Assembly: GCA_905197485.1 (NCBI GenBank)
Contig: CAJJYZ010000001.1
Span: 1-64,000, forward strand
DNA from: an uncultured Lachnospiraceae bacterium
GTDB taxonomy: Bacteria; Bacillota; Clostridia; Lachnospirales; Lachnospiraceae
Direction: 5' to 3'
DNA: 64,000 bases
The stretch's first letter is position 1. Every line of letters begins with the position of its first letter. The notes beneath the pieces were generated by a model. That model ran no database searches. It saw only the letters and a list, made by a program, of their open reading frames with translations, and had not been told where the DNA came from. A program made the position numbers and the translations under genes. This document shows positions 1 through 8,958 of this stretch, one piece after another.

Positions 1-1244
1 TCAACGAAGTACTTCAGGATAAGATTGAAAACATTTTTAACGACATCAATCAAGCTATCTTCAACGAGGAGCATGTGGATTTGCAACACATCTACATCGA
101 TAGTTCCAAGTTTGAAGCAAACGCCAACAAATATACCTGGGTTTGGAAGAAGGCTACCGAAAAGTTCCGTTACAAGCTTTATGAAAAAATCACTACGGAA
201 ATTGAGGGAATCAACACAGAAATCGCATGGAGTGGAGTACAGATTTCAACTAATTCTGAGTATGTACCAGATTATCTGAATGAAATCATTGATCAGCTAG
301 TGCTTTTATGGGATCTAGATATAAGTACATTTGTTTACGGAAGCGGGAAGAGAAAATCCAAAGAGCAGCGTCATTATGAACATTTGACTGGTTTCTGTCA
401 GAAACTTCAGGAATACATAGAAAGAATTGACATTTGTGGTCCTGATCGTAACAGCTATTCTAAAACAGATAAATCAGCTACATTTATGCGCATCAAAACG
501 GATTACATGGGCAATGATCAGCTTCTGCCGGCATACAATGTACAGATTGGTGTAGCAGATGAATATATCGCAGTTGTTGATGTGAACCATTATCGTTCAG
601 ATATGGACTGTTTCATTCCTTTGATGGAGCACTTCAAACAAACTTATGGCTTCTATCCCAAGTATCCCGTGGCAGATGCTGGATATGGATCATATAACAA
701 CTATATTTTTTGCGAACAAAACGGAATTGAAAAGTATATGAAGTTTCCAATGTTTAAAAAGGAAACCAAGGATCGAAAGTATCATGAAGATCCATTTCGT
801 GCAGTTAATTTTAGAATTGATGAACAAGGTGTCATGAGATGTCCTAACGATAAAGCATTTCATCTTTTATACAGAAGAAGTGTGAGGGGAAATCAATACG
901 GACGCAAGGAAGAACTGTATGAATGTGAAGATTGCAGTGGATGTCCATATGCAGAGAAATGTAAGAAAACAGATAAAAATCGAACTATTCGGATCAATCA
1001 GGAACTCACTGCAATGCATCAGGAAGTAATCGAAAATTTAGAAAGTATTCATGGTGCGCTGTTACGAATGAACCGTTCGATACAAGCAGAAGGCACTTTC
1101 GGAATCATGAAAAACGACCGTTGGTACAAGAGAATTGTTCGAAGAGGTATTAATTCGGTTAAACTAGAAATTTTACTTGTGGCAATAGGACATAATCTAT
1201 ATAAATATCAGAACAAAAAGATGAGAAATAGAACTGCCGCATAG
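1..1244 (+). CDS. IS1182-type transposase, 5' end missing
   Basis: The open frame enters from the left window edge (frame of position 3), so the true start is outside; an internal GTG at 75 is not a credible start. About 414 residues are visible. The DDE-type catalytic pattern of the IS1182/IS4 superfamily can be followed: an Asp in YIDSSKFEANANKYTW, an Asp in VADAGYGSYNNY and a Glu in QAEGTFGIMKNDRWYKRIVRRG. A Cys-rich stretch (CEDCSGCPYAEKC) lies between the last two, as is usual in this family. The frame ends cleanly at TAG with no internal break, so the visible part looks intact. The right end of the IS probably lies between 1245 and 1330, but without the left end I cannot define the terminal repeats. 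Confidence 0.88.
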   Translation, partial: NEVLQDKIENIFNDINQAIFNEEHVDLQHIYIDSSKFEANANKYTWVWKKATEKFRYKLYEKITTEIEGINTEIAWSGVQISTNSEYVPDYLNEIIDQLVLLWDLDISTFVYGSGKRKSKEQRHYEHLTGFCQKLQEYIERIDICGPDRNSYSKTDKSATFMRIKTDYMGNDQLLPAYNVQIGVADEYIAVVDVNHYRSDMDCFIPLMEHFKQTYGFYPKYPVADAGYGSYNNYIFCEQNGIEKYMKFPMFKKETKDRKYHEDPFRAVNFRIDEQGVMRCPNDKAFHLLYRRSVRGNQYGRKEELYECEDCSGCPYAEKCKKTDKNRTIRINQELTAMHQEVIENLESIHGALLRMNRSIQAEGTFGIMKNDRWYKRIVRRGINSVKLEILLVAIGHNLYKYQNKKMRNRTAA

Positions 1245-1332
1245 ATTCAAAAAGAGAATCTCTATGGGGTAGGGGAAGTGCGCCTTTTCAGCGTAGGATT
1301 CTAGCAATTTATACACAACAAAAGCAAAAAGA

Positions 1333-1370
1333 GGGATGTGAAAAAACTCAATCGAGTTTTTTCACATCCC
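1333..1370. terminator. Bidirectional terminator between transposase and efp
   Basis: A perfect 17-bp inverted repeat (1333-1349 and 1354-1370) with a 4-base loop. It is followed by CTTTTATAT on the plus strand and TCTTTTTGCTTTTG on the minus strand. It fits best as the efp terminator on the minus strand and may also stop transcription from the IS. Confidence 0.85.
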
Positions 1371-1381
1371 CTTTTATATCA

Positions 1382-1945
1382 TTATACTCTTGAGATGTAC
1401 TCTCCAGTACGTGTATCAATTTTTAATCTGTCTCCGATTTCTACGAATAACGGAACTGCAACCTGTGCACCTGTCTCCACGATAGCCGGTTTTGTAGCTC
1501 CCTGAGCTGTGTTTCCTTTGAATCCAGGCTCTGTCTCTGTAACATCAAGCTCTACTGTAAGAGGTGGCTCTATTGCGAACGGTTTCTCCTTGTAAGAGCT
1601 TACAGTTACTTCTTCGTTCTCTTTTACAAATTTCAAAGAATCTCCTACGTCTTCTGCACTTACTGCAATCTGGTCGTATGTCTCGTTGTCCATGAAGTAG
1701 TAAAGGTCTCCATCATTGTAGAGATACTGCATTTTCTTTCTCTCGATAAACGCTTCCTGGAAAGACTCTGTCGGACGGTATGTTGTCTCTACAACACCTC
1801 CGTTGATGATATCTTTTAATTTTACACGAACAAACGCTGCACCTTTACCTGGTTTTACATGCATGAAATCAATTACCTGACATACTTTTCCTTCGATTTC
1901 AAGTGTCATACCATTTCTAAATTCACCTGCTGACTTTGTTGCCAT
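1382..1945 (-). CDS. efp: Elongation factor P
   Basis: EF-P binds the ribosome between the P and E sites and relieves stalling at polyproline. The 187 residues are close to the family length of about 185 and cover the KOW-like N-terminal domain and two OB domains. The tip loop reads HVKPGKGAAF with a lysine at position 34, the residue modified in many bacteria. The C-terminal signature GDRLKIDTRTGEYISR is complete. An AAGGAGGAAAATA ribosome site sits directly before the ATG. It appears to be monocistronic, with its own terminator downstream. Confidence 0.97.
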   Translation of the reverse strand: MATKSAGEFRNGMTLEIEGKVCQVIDFMHVKPGKGAAFVRVKLKDIINGGVVETTYRPTESFQEAFIERKKMQYLYNDGDLYYFMDNETYDQIAVSAEDVGDSLKFVKENEEVTVSSYKEKPFAIEPPLTVELDVTETEPGFKGNTAQGATKPAIVETGAQVAVPLFVEIGDRLKIDTRTGEYISRV

Positions 1946-2041
1946 TCTATTTTCCTCCTTATATTACGTCCGTATGGACATATTACCTATATTTTACTTC
2001 ATATAATTCTATAATATATTCCACACTTTTTCAACCTTTTT

Positions 2042-2542
2042 TTACTTTTTACGCTCTTTCCTGTAAAAATGTAATACTATCTTCTCTAAATACCGCTTCA
2101 GAACAATCTGAATCTCCTCTTTCGGATGAATCGGCTTCACCAAAATATTGCGCATTCCGGTCCGCTTCGCCCCATAGACGTCCGTAAAAAGCTGGTCTCC
2201 AATAAAGATAGTGTTGGAAAGGTCGGTTCCCATTATCTCCATCGCCCTTCGGTAGTTCTTCGTAGACGGCTTGTGTGCATTGCAGACAAACTTACTTTCT
2301 ACCTGTTCTGCAAACGGCCGGACTCTCGGCTCCTGATTATTGGAAATGAGACATGTCGAAAATCCCATTTCCCGCAACCTGCGAAAGAGCTTAACCGCCC
2401 TGTCATCTGCCGGCGCCCCATGCGGCACTAATGTATTATCAATATCGAATACAAGTCCACGATATCCTTCCTCATATAATTTATCAAACGGGATGACATA
2501 TGTGGACGCCACATATTCATCCGGAAAAAATCTGTTAAACAT
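2042..2542 (-). CDS. yqeG: YqeG family HAD IIIA-type phosphatase
   Basis: A small HAD-superfamily phosphatase of 166 residues. The nucleophile motif FDIDNTLVPHG is near residue 33, the Ser motif is LISNNQEPRV, and GDQLFTDVYGAKRTGM supplies the last acidic motif. The start was set at the ATG at 2542 because a very strong GGAGGAGGAGAGG precedes it and the protein then begins MFNRFFPDEYV, as YqeG relatives do. A start at 2578 would add 12 acidic residues and has a weak ribosome site. The physiological substrate is unknown to me. Confidence 0.9.
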   Translation of the reverse strand: MFNRFFPDEYVASTYVIPFDKLYEEGYRGLVFDIDNTLVPHGAPADDRAVKLFRRLREMGFSTCLISNNQEPRVRPFAEQVESKFVCNAHKPSTKNYRRAMEIMGTDLSNTIFIGDQLFTDVYGAKRTGMRNILVKPIHPKEEIQIVLKRYLEKIVLHFYRKERKK

Positions 2543-2630
2543 CCTCTCCTCCTCCGGATTCTCAATCTCTTCTTTCATTATATCCTACTTCATTTTTTTC
2601 TACAATATTTTTAAAAAGTTTTCTCTTTGC

Positions 2631-3308
2631 TTACTTCAATTGTTCTTTCACATCTTCTTTAAACTGTTTCCATGCCCCTTCATTTTCCACAAAATATTTC
2701 GGGCAAATCTTTCCTGTGACGTCATAATGGCGTATCACATCTTCCTCATTCAAATCAAACTTCTTACAGAGCCATGCAGTCAGCTCCACCAACGAGCGGT
2801 AAGTTTCTTTTGTATACTTCCCGTCCTCCTTCGGATGACAGGTCTCGATAGATACCGTATCTCCATTCCGATGGTTGGATGCGTATGCAACTTCCCATGT
2901 TGGAACACACTGCACAATCTCTCCTTCGATACCCACCACAAAATGACTGCTCGCTTTTGTCAGGTGGTTCTCTTTCAACCCCTCAAAATAATCCCGATTC
3001 TGCATTGCCGTAGAACCCGGATTCGCTGTATAGTGTATCACAATATTATTGATTCTTCCCGTCTTTGTCCCCGGTCTGGAATATTCGTTTTCCGTCAAAA
3101 GCCGTACGTCCATCTCCGGTCTTGTCTCATCGATTCCGCGCCCCGTTCTTTCTATATACTTATCTCTGTTCATAAACCTTGTAACTCCAAAATAAAGACA
3201 TAATATCGTCAGAATTGCAACGCCCACACGCAGATATAACTGCATTTTCCTTCGATTTCCGACTCGTCTTTTTCTTACTTTTATCCTCTTTCTTCTCTTC
3301 CTGAACAT
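2631..3308 (-). CDS. Membrane-anchored N-acetylmuramoyl-L-alanine amidase (Amidase_2)
   Basis: Predicted to cleave the amide bond between N-acetylmuramic acid and the peptide stem. The 225 residues start with a very basic tail, then one membrane segment (about 23-42), a linker, and a T7-lysozyme/PGRP-type amidase domain. Zinc ligands are visible: His in NIVIHYTA, His in VIRHYDVTGK and Cys in KICPKY. The start at 3308 was chosen for its TAGGAGAAACGAA ribosome site; an upstream ATG at 3341 has none. The basic N-terminus followed by a transmembrane helix suggests a type II anchored enzyme at the outer face of the membrane. Confidence 0.88.
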   Translation of the reverse strand: MFRKRRKRIKVRKRRVGNRRKMQLYLRVGVAILTILCLYFGVTRFMNRDKYIERTGRGIDETRPEMDVRLLTENEYSRPGTKTGRINNIVIHYTANPGSTAMQNRDYFEGLKENHLTKASSHFVVGIEGEIVQCVPTWEVAYASNHRNGDTVSIETCHPKEDGKYTKETYRSLVELTAWLCKKFDLNEEDVIRHYDVTGKICPKYFVENEGAWKQFKEDVKEQLK

Positions 3309-3444
3309 TTCGTTTCTCCTAGTCTTTCGTATGATATCCATTATTTTAGCATATCTTTTCTCAGGATTCTTTAGAACTTTCTCAAAAGATTTTTAATTTT
3401 TCTTAAGATTTCTCGATAGTGTATTTTTATGGAGCAGGATTTTT

Positions 3445-3466
3445 GTTTCCTATATCATAAAAACAG
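3445..3466. repeat. Terminator-trailing repeat, copy 1
   Basis: GTTTCCTATATCATAAAAACAG on the plus strand matches 58589-58611 almost exactly, where the motif reads with T for the second C and one extra A. On the minus strand it is the tract just after the guaB terminator hairpin. A TTTTTATG lies upstream at about 3424-3431 in place of the full inverted arm seen in copy 2. Confidence 0.5.
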
Positions 3467-3488
3467 GACAGACTCTCAAAGCCTGTCC
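3466..3488 (-). terminator. guaB terminator
   Basis: On the minus strand GGACAGGC pairs with GTCTGTCC (one G-T) around a 7-base loop. It is followed by TGTTTTTATG and lies about 22 bases past the guaB stop codon. Confidence 0.8.
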
Positions 3489-3510
3489 CATTTCAATTCT
3501 CAATCAGTTC

Positions 3511-4965
3511 TTATTCATCTACGCTATAGTTTGGAGCTTCTTTCGTAATATGAATGTCATGTGGATGACTCTCTTTCAGAGAAGCTGCAGAAATCTTCAC
3601 AAACTGTCCTGTCTGCTTCAATGTCTCGATATCCGGCGCGCCACAATATCCCATACCAGAACGAAGTCCACCCATCAACTGGAATACAGTATCTTCTACT
3701 GTTCCCTTGTATGCAACTCGTCCTTCTACACCTTCCGGAACAAGTTTCTTCGCATCTGCCTGGAAATAACGGTCTTTGCTTCCATTCTCCATCGCCGCGA
3801 TAGAGCCCATACCACGATATACTTTGTACTTTCTTCCCTGGAATAACTCAAATGTTCCCGGGCTTTCATCACATCCTGCGAAGATGCTTCCCATCATACA
3901 TACGTTCGCACCTGCTGCAATCGCCTTTGTCATATCTCCGGAATACTTGATTCCACCGTCTGCAATAATTGGGATTCCTGATTCCTTCGCAGCCTCATAA
4001 CAATCCATAATTGCGGAAATCTGTGGAACACCGATACCTGCAACTACACGTGTTGTACAGATAGAACCAGGTCCGATACCAACTTTTACCGCATCTACAC
4101 CGGCTTCAATCAAAGCTCTTGTCGCATCTCCCGTTGCCACGTTACCTGCGATAACCGGAAGTTCCGGATATTTTTCTTTAATCATTCTAACTGCACGTAA
4201 TACGTTTGCAGAATGTCCATGCGCAGAATCAAGTACAACAACGTCCACATGCGCTTTTACAAGTGCGTCTACTCGTTCCAGACAATTTGCTGTAATTCCT
4301 ACTGCCGCACCACAGAGAAGACGTCCCTGCGCATCTTTTGCAGAAAGAGGATATTTAATCTGTTTTTCGATATCTTTGATTGTAATAAGACCTTTTAAGT
4401 TAAAATCTTTGTCTACAATCGGAAGTTTTTCTTTTCTTGCCTTTGCAAGGATTCTCTTCGCCTCTTCGAGCGTTGTTCCTTCTAAAGCTGTAATCAGACC
4501 TTCTGATGTCATGGAATCTTTAATTTTCTTTGTAAAGTCTTCCTCAAACTTCAAATCACGATTCGTGATGATTCCAACTAATTTCTTATCTTCTGTAATC
4601 GGAACTCCTGATATTCTGAATTTCGCCATCAACTCATTGGCATCAGCCAGTGTGTGCTCCGGCGACAGGTAAAACGGGTCTGTAATTACGCCATTTTCTG
4701 AACGTTTTACTTTATCCACTTCTTCTGCCTGCGCTTCGATGGACATATTCTTGTGGATGATACCAATTCCACCCTGGCGAGCCATAGCGATTGCCATACG
4801 GTGTTCTGTAACCGTATCCATGCCGGCGCTCATCATCGGTATATTCAACTTCACTGTCTTTGTTAAATGTGTTGTCAAATCTACCTGATTTGGAATTACC
4901 TCTGAATATGCAGGAACTAATAGCACATCATCAAATGTAATGCCTTCTCCAATAATCTTTCCCAT
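3511..4965 (-). CDS. guaB: Inosine-5'-monophosphate dehydrogenase
   Basis: Oxidises IMP to XMP with NAD+, the committed step of GMP synthesis. The 484 residues form a TIM barrel interrupted by a CBS pair at about 95-205. The catalytic loop GIGPGSICTTRVVAGIG contains the Cys that attacks IMP, and the flap Arg-Tyr region (SKDRYFQ) is present. The start was set at the ATG at 4965 after GAGAGGAAG, giving the canonical MGKIIGEGITFDDVLL; the frame is open 24 codons further up but without support. It is a single-gene unit with its own terminator. Confidence 0.97.
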   Translation of the reverse strand: MGKIIGEGITFDDVLLVPAYSEVIPNQVDLTTHLTKTVKLNIPMMSAGMDTVTEHRMAIAMARQGGIGIIHKNMSIEAQAEEVDKVKRSENGVITDPFYLSPEHTLADANELMAKFRISGVPITEDKKLVGIITNRDLKFEEDFTKKIKDSMTSEGLITALEGTTLEEAKRILAKARKEKLPIVDKDFNLKGLITIKDIEKQIKYPLSAKDAQGRLLCGAAVGITANCLERVDALVKAHVDVVVLDSAHGHSANVLRAVRMIKEKYPELPVIAGNVATGDATRALIEAGVDAVKVGIGPGSICTTRVVAGIGVPQISAIMDCYEAAKESGIPIIADGGIKYSGDMTKAIAAGANVCMMGSIFAGCDESPGTFELFQGRKYKVYRGMGSIAAMENGSKDRYFQADAKKLVPEGVEGRVAYKGTVEDTVFQLMGGLRSGMGYCGAPDIETLKQTGQFVKISAASLKESHPHDIHITKEAPNYSVDE

Positions 4966-5107
4966 GGTTTTCTTCCTCTCTTTCATCTGCTGTTTCCTTG
5001 TTACATTGCCACGAATGTTAAATATTAATAAGTACAACTAATAATATTTTCTTTTTTTATAAGTTATTGTTATATTACATTACAAAAAACTTCGCATTCT
5101 GTCAAGA

Positions 5108-5596
5108 CTAAATCACGACTTTTCTTGGCGCAAGCATCTTATAGCCGTTTAAAATCGTGTCATTCGGTTCGAAAATCACTTTAATCTTCTGTCCATTCTG
5201 CTGTACAATCAAGTCATATGTCTTATTTCCCGCAACAAAACTGCTGAAATTCAGCGTCTTATCTATCTTCATTCTCCTTGCTTCGTCTGAGTCGCTTGGT
5301 GCAAGCAGTTCTAAATCTCCAATCGAAGCAGAAAATACTCTCTTTCTCTTCGCCTTTCCCATAATCTTGTCGATATCCAGGTCCCCGTTCACATACAAGT
5401 ATTCAAACTCCAGGTTCTGTCCTCGAAAGACGAAAATATCTGCTGCAATCAAAAGCACCGGTAAAATCATTCCAAACGGAATCAATACCATTGCCAGGAA
5501 AGAAACGATTGTCAACGCAATCATCACCGACTTGATTACAATCGATGCGCCAGTTGTTCTCTTCTTTACCAGCTGTTCTGTGTAAAAATCATTCAT
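5108..5596 (-). CDS. DUF6106-type membrane protein of unknown function
   Basis: 162 residues. Two adjacent hydrophobic segments (about 22-55) are followed by a soluble domain of about 100 residues with alternating beta-type pattern and conserved-looking NFSSF and KVIFEPND motifs. It resembles a small Lachnospiraceae family I recall as DUF6106; no biochemical role is known to me. The start at 5596 is supported by GGAGGCGTGTT before the ATG; an upstream ATG at 5629 is poorer. It lies between groEL and guaB with no sign of shared transcription with guaB. Confidence 0.7.
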   Translation of the reverse strand: MNDFYTEQLVKKRTTGASIVIKSVMIALTIVSFLAMVLIPFGMILPVLLIAADIFVFRGQNLEFEYLYVNGDLDIDKIMGKAKRKRVFSASIGDLELLAPSDSDEARRMKIDKTLNFSSFVAGNKTYDLIVQQNGQKIKVIFEPNDTILNGYKMLAPRKVVI

Positions 5597-5647
5597 AACA
5601 CGCCTCCATATTTCTGATGTTCTTATCATTGTAACAAAAACAATAAA

Positions 5648-5677
5648 AAATGTCTACCTCAGAAGAGGCAGACATTT
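5648..5677 (-). terminator. groESL terminator
   Basis: A 13-bp inverted repeat (5648-5660 and 5665-5677, one G-T) with a TTCT loop on the minus strand. It is followed by TTTTTTATTG and lies directly after the groEL stop. Confidence 0.88.
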
Positions 5678-5686
5678 TGATTTCAT

Positions 5687-7309
5687 TTACATCATTCCCA
5701 TGCCAGGTGCACCTGCCGGCATTGCCGGTGCATCTTCTTTAATATTCGCAACAACGGACTCAGTTGTAAGAAGTGTAGACGCAACGCTTGTGGCATTCTG
5801 AAGCGCGCTTCTTGTTACTTTTGCCGGGTCGAGGATTCCGGCTTCTACCATATCCACATATTCTTCATTGTATGCGTCGAATCCGATTCCCACATTGCTT
5901 TCTTTTACTTTATTAATGATGACAGAACCTTCCAATCCTGCATTTGCAGTGATATGGAACAACGGCGCTTCCAATGCTTTCAGGATAATGTTCACACCTG
6001 TCTTCTCATCGCCTTCCAATTCCTCTGCAAGACGCGCAACCTGTTTGGAAGCATGGATATATGCAGAACCGCCACCTGCTACGATTCCTTCTTCCACAGC
6101 GGCTCTTGCTGCTGAAAGAGCGTCTTCCATACGAAGTTTTGCTTCTTTCATCTCCGTCTCTGTCGCTGCTCCGACGCGGATAACAGCTACTCCACCTGCA
6201 AGTTTTGCAAGTCTTTCCTGCAATTTTTCTCTGTCAAAATCAGATGTTGTCTCTTCAATCTGTGCTTTAATCTGTCCGACACGAGCCTCGATTGCCGCCT
6301 TTTCACCAAGACCATCCACGATAACTGTATTTTCTTTCTGTACTTTGACAGATTTTGCACGTCCAAGCATATCCAATGTTGTCTCTTTTAAGTCAAGTCC
6401 AAGTTCATCAGAAATCACCTGACCGCCTGTTAAAATTGCAATATCCTCTAACATTGCTTTTCTTCTGTCTCCATATCCAGGCGCTTTTACTGCAACCACA
6501 TTGAATGTACCGCGAAGCTTATTTACGATTAATGTTGTAAGCGCTTCTCCTTCAATGTCTTCTGCAATAATTAAAAGTCTTGCTCCTGACTGCACAATCT
6601 GCTCTAAGAGCGGAAGTAAATCCTGAATATTGGAAATCTTCTTATCTGTAATCAGGATGTATGGGTCTTCTAAGTTTGCTTCCATCTTCTCCATATCTGT
6701 TGCCATGTAAGCAGAAATATATCCGCGGTCAAACTGCATACCTTCTACTAAATCCAACTCTGTCTTCATTGTCTTAGATTCTTCGATTGTGATGACGCCG
6801 TCGTTGGATACTTTTTCCATTGCGTCTGCAACCATCGCTCCAACTTCTGCGTCTCCTGCGGAAATAGAAGCAACATTGGCAATTCTTTCTTTGCTCTCTA
6901 CTTTGCTGCTCATAGACGCGATTGCTTCTACTGCAAGGTCTGTCGCCTTCTTCATACCTTTTCTCAATACGATTGGGTTTGCTCCTGCAGCAAGGTTCTT
7001 GATTCCTTCATGTACCATAGCCTGTGCGAGAACAGTCGCTGTTGTCGTTCCGTCTCCCGCTACGTCGTTTGTCTTTGCCGCAACTTCTTTGATAAGCTGT
7101 GCGCCCATGTTCTCGAATGCGTCTTCCAATTCGATTTCTTTTGCAATCGTAACGCCGTCATTTGTAATAAGAGGCGCTCCGAATGATTTATCTAATACGA
7201 CATTTCTTCCTTTTGGTCCTAATGTCACTCTGACTGTATTTGCTAACTGATTCACTCCTGATTCTAAAGCGGCTCTTGCTTCTGCACCGTATTTAATTTC
7301 CTTTGCCAT
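5687..7309 (-). CDS. groEL: Chaperonin GroEL (60 kDa)
   Basis: The 540 residues form the ATP-driven folding chamber with GroES. The equatorial ATP motif GDGTTTATVLAQ lies near residue 86 and the tail ends in a short GAPGMGMM repeat, as in other GroELs. The start is the ATG at 7309 after AGGAGGATGATAATC; three extra codons (MII) in the open frame were dropped. It is the second gene of the groES-groEL operon, 26 bases after groES, under CIRCE/HrcA control. Confidence 0.98.
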   Translation of the reverse strand: MAKEIKYGAEARAALESGVNQLANTVRVTLGPKGRNVVLDKSFGAPLITNDGVTIAKEIELEDAFENMGAQLIKEVAAKTNDVAGDGTTTATVLAQAMVHEGIKNLAAGANPIVLRKGMKKATDLAVEAIASMSSKVESKERIANVASISAGDAEVGAMVADAMEKVSNDGVITIEESKTMKTELDLVEGMQFDRGYISAYMATDMEKMEANLEDPYILITDKKISNIQDLLPLLEQIVQSGARLLIIAEDIEGEALTTLIVNKLRGTFNVVAVKAPGYGDRRKAMLEDIAILTGGQVISDELGLDLKETTLDMLGRAKSVKVQKENTVIVDGLGEKAAIEARVGQIKAQIEETTSDFDREKLQERLAKLAGGVAVIRVGAATETEMKEAKLRMEDALSAARAAVEEGIVAGGGSAYIHASKQVARLAEELEGDEKTGVNIILKALEAPLFHITANAGLEGSVIINKVKESNVGIGFDAYNEEYVDMVEAGILDPAKVTRSALQNATSVASTLLTTESVVANIKEDAPAMPAGAPGMGMM

Positions 7310-7335
7310 GATTATCATCCTCCTGCGATTTGAAA

Positions 7336-7620
7336 TTATTTAATAACTGCTAAAATATCATTTTGTCTTACAACAATGTATTCTTCGTCTTCAAGCTCCA
7401 CTTCTGTTCCTGAATATTTGGAATAGATGACTTTATCTCCTACGGAAACTTGCATTACAACTTCTTTCCCATCTACATTTCCACCCGGTCCTACTGCCAC
7501 AACTTCTGCCTGCTGCGGTTTTTCCTTTGTCTGTCCAGGTAAAACAATGCCTGATTTCGTAGTCTCTTCTGCTACTAACTGTTTTAATACAACTCTGTCT
7601 CCTAAAGGTACTAACTTCAT
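7336..7620 (-). CDS. groES: Co-chaperonin GroES
   Basis: The 94 residues cap the GroEL chamber. Family features are seen: the PLGDRVVLK start, a mobile loop around EETTKSGIVLPG, and the C-terminal VVRQNDILAVI strand. AAGGAGGAATTAAA precedes the ATG. It is the first gene of the operon, with the promoter and CIRCE immediately upstream. Confidence 0.98.
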   Translation of the reverse strand: MKLVPLGDRVVLKQLVAEETTKSGIVLPGQTKEKPQQAEVVAVGPGGNVDGKEVVMQVSVGDKVIYSKYSGTEVELEDEEYIVVRQNDILAVIK

Positions 7621-7651
7621 TTTAATTCCTCCTTGAATGCTCTTTATGTTA

Positions 7652-7678
7652 TTAGCACTCTATTTTATCGAGTGCTAA
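7652..7678. promoter_or_regulatory. CIRCE operator (HrcA binding site)
   Basis: A perfect consensus inverted repeat: TTAGCACTC at 7652-7660, nine bases, GAGTGCTAA at 7670-7678. It lies between the groES promoter -10 and the groES ribosome site, so HrcA would block initiation or early elongation of groESL. hrcA itself is not in this window. Confidence 0.97.
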
Positions 7679-7693
7679 GTAGCCTCTGGTAAT

Positions 7694-7722
7694 AAAATAG
7701 CACTATGCCTCTTCTTTGTCAA
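7694..7722 (-). promoter_or_regulatory. groESL promoter (housekeeping sigma type)
   Basis: On the minus strand TTGACA (7717-7722) and TATTTT (7694-7699) are separated by exactly 17 bases, with CIRCE starting about 15 bases further down. The -35 lies inside the last codons of the upstream gene (7703-8026), so the two units are packed tightly. Confidence 0.82.
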
Positions 7723-8026
7723 CACAGTTTATATTTATTTTATAAAAACCCTTCTGCACCTGAAAGCAAAGAATTTCCCCCTCCTGATTGCAATATCTTT
7801 CGTACACCTTGCCTTCACATTTTAAGCCTTCCTGTCCCTGGTAAATCGTACATTCATAGATGCCGTCCAGAGAAACATTCTCAATTGCGCCTTCCTTCAA
7901 CACCAAGTATATGCTGTCGTTTTCCGCATCATACTTCAACATTTCACACAGATATGTAGTGTCATCATAAGCTTCTCCGTCCAAAATCACTTTTTTCATT
8001 TTAAGTTTTGCTTTTGTATGTTCCAT
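7703..8026 (-). CDS. Small protein of unknown function upstream of groES
   Basis: 107 residues, unrecognised. The composition suggests a compact beta-rich soluble domain with many alternating hydrophobic and charged residues and four cysteines; no signal or membrane segment. GAGGACGATTT precedes the ATG at 8026; the ATG of MKKVILDGE at residue 10 is an alternative start. Its final codons contain the groES -35. It lies just after the codY terminator, so it is probably read from a weak promoter of its own or by read-through. Confidence 0.6.
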   Translation of the reverse strand: MEHTKAKLKMKKVILDGEAYDDTTYLCEMLKYDAENDSIYLVLKEGAIENVSLDGIYECTIYQGQEGLKCEGKVYERYCNQEGEILCFQVQKGFYKININCVDKEEA

Positions 8027-8050
8027 AAATCGTCCTCATTTCACATAAAA

Positions 8051-8072
8051 GGGTATCAGCTTACTGATACCC
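8051..8072 (-). terminator. codY terminator
   Basis: GGGTATCAG/CTGATACCC (8051-8059 and 8064-8072) with a 4-base loop, flanked by A/T runs that extend the stem. On the minus strand it is followed by TTTTATG. Confidence 0.82.
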
Positions 8073-8088
8073 CTTTTCATCTGTTTCA

Positions 8089-8865
8089 CTATCGTGTCTT
8101 TTTAATTTTCTCTAATTCATCAAATACATAGTCATTCACGACTTTGATATATGTTCCTTTCATACCTGATGAACGCGATTCGATAACGCCGGCGCTCTCA
8201 AACTTGCGAAGCGCATTTACGATTACCGACCTTGTAATGCCTACCCTATCTGCAATCTTACTTGCCACGAGAATTCCTTCTGTTCCCTTTAATTCATCAA
8301 AAATATGAATAATTGCTTCCAATTCTGAGAATGACAATGTGCTCATCGCGGATTTTACAATCTGTTCTTTTCTCGTCTCTTCCGCGTTCTCTTCGTTGAC
8401 CGAACGAAGCATCTCCAATCCTACAACCGTTGTCCCATATTCGCTCAGAATAATATCGTCAATCTCATATGTTTCATTCTGTTTGTAAATGAAGAGTGTT
8501 CCCAGTCTCTCTCCTGAATTGTTGATTGGCGTAATCATCGCCTGATATCCTTTTACCGCATCTGCAGAGAAGCCGAGGGTCTCGAGATTCACATTTTCTT
8601 TTGTAGATAAAATATTTAAGAGTCTCTCATTCAGCATCGGGTCAATATATGAGCCGAGTTCATCTTGAACAAGTTCCTTGATTGTATTCACATTCTCGCT
8701 CTCTCCAACTCCAAGAACCTTCCCTTTTTTGCTGATTACAAGCACTGTGGATTTCAAAATCTCTGTTAAAACTTCGCAAATATCGTTAAAGACTACCTTG
8801 CTAGAGTTGTTATTATGGAGTAACTTATTAATCTTCCTAGTTTTATCCAACAATTGCACACTCAT
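8089..8865 (-). CDS. codY: GTP- and branched-chain amino acid-sensing repressor CodY
   Basis: A global regulator that represses nutrient-scavenging and stationary-phase genes when GTP and Ile/Leu/Val are plentiful. The 258 residues comprise an N-terminal GAF domain (about 1-155) and a C-terminal winged helix with SKIADRVGITRSVIVNALRK near 205-225, the hallmark CodY recognition helix. The start follows CGGAGGAAGAAAT. It lies downstream of comM-dprA-topA on the same strand with a gap of about 90 bases, so partial co-transcription is possible. Confidence 0.97.
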   Translation of the reverse strand: MSVQLLDKTRKINKLLHNNNSSKVVFNDICEVLTEILKSTVLVISKKGKVLGVGESENVNTIKELVQDELGSYIDPMLNERLLNILSTKENVNLETLGFSADAVKGYQAMITPINNSGERLGTLFIYKQNETYEIDDIILSEYGTTVVGLEMLRSVNEENAEETRKEQIVKSAMSTLSFSELEAIIHIFDELKGTEGILVASKIADRVGITRSVIVNALRKFESAGVIESRSSGMKGTYIKVVNDYVFDELEKIKKTR

Positions 8866-8958
8866 ATTTCTTCCTCCGTTTTCCGAAAATTATGAACTTT
8901 TACTACTCTATTATGTTATCATACAATTCGAAAGTAATCAATAAATTTTCGCGAAATT

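Noticed and set aside
1245..1330. Right inverted repeat of the IS1182-type element
   Set aside because: The left end is outside the window, so no pair can be compared; I could not define the end from one side.
8866..8958. Riboswitch or small RNA between topA and codY
   Set aside because: Only AT-rich sequence without a convincing stem was found.
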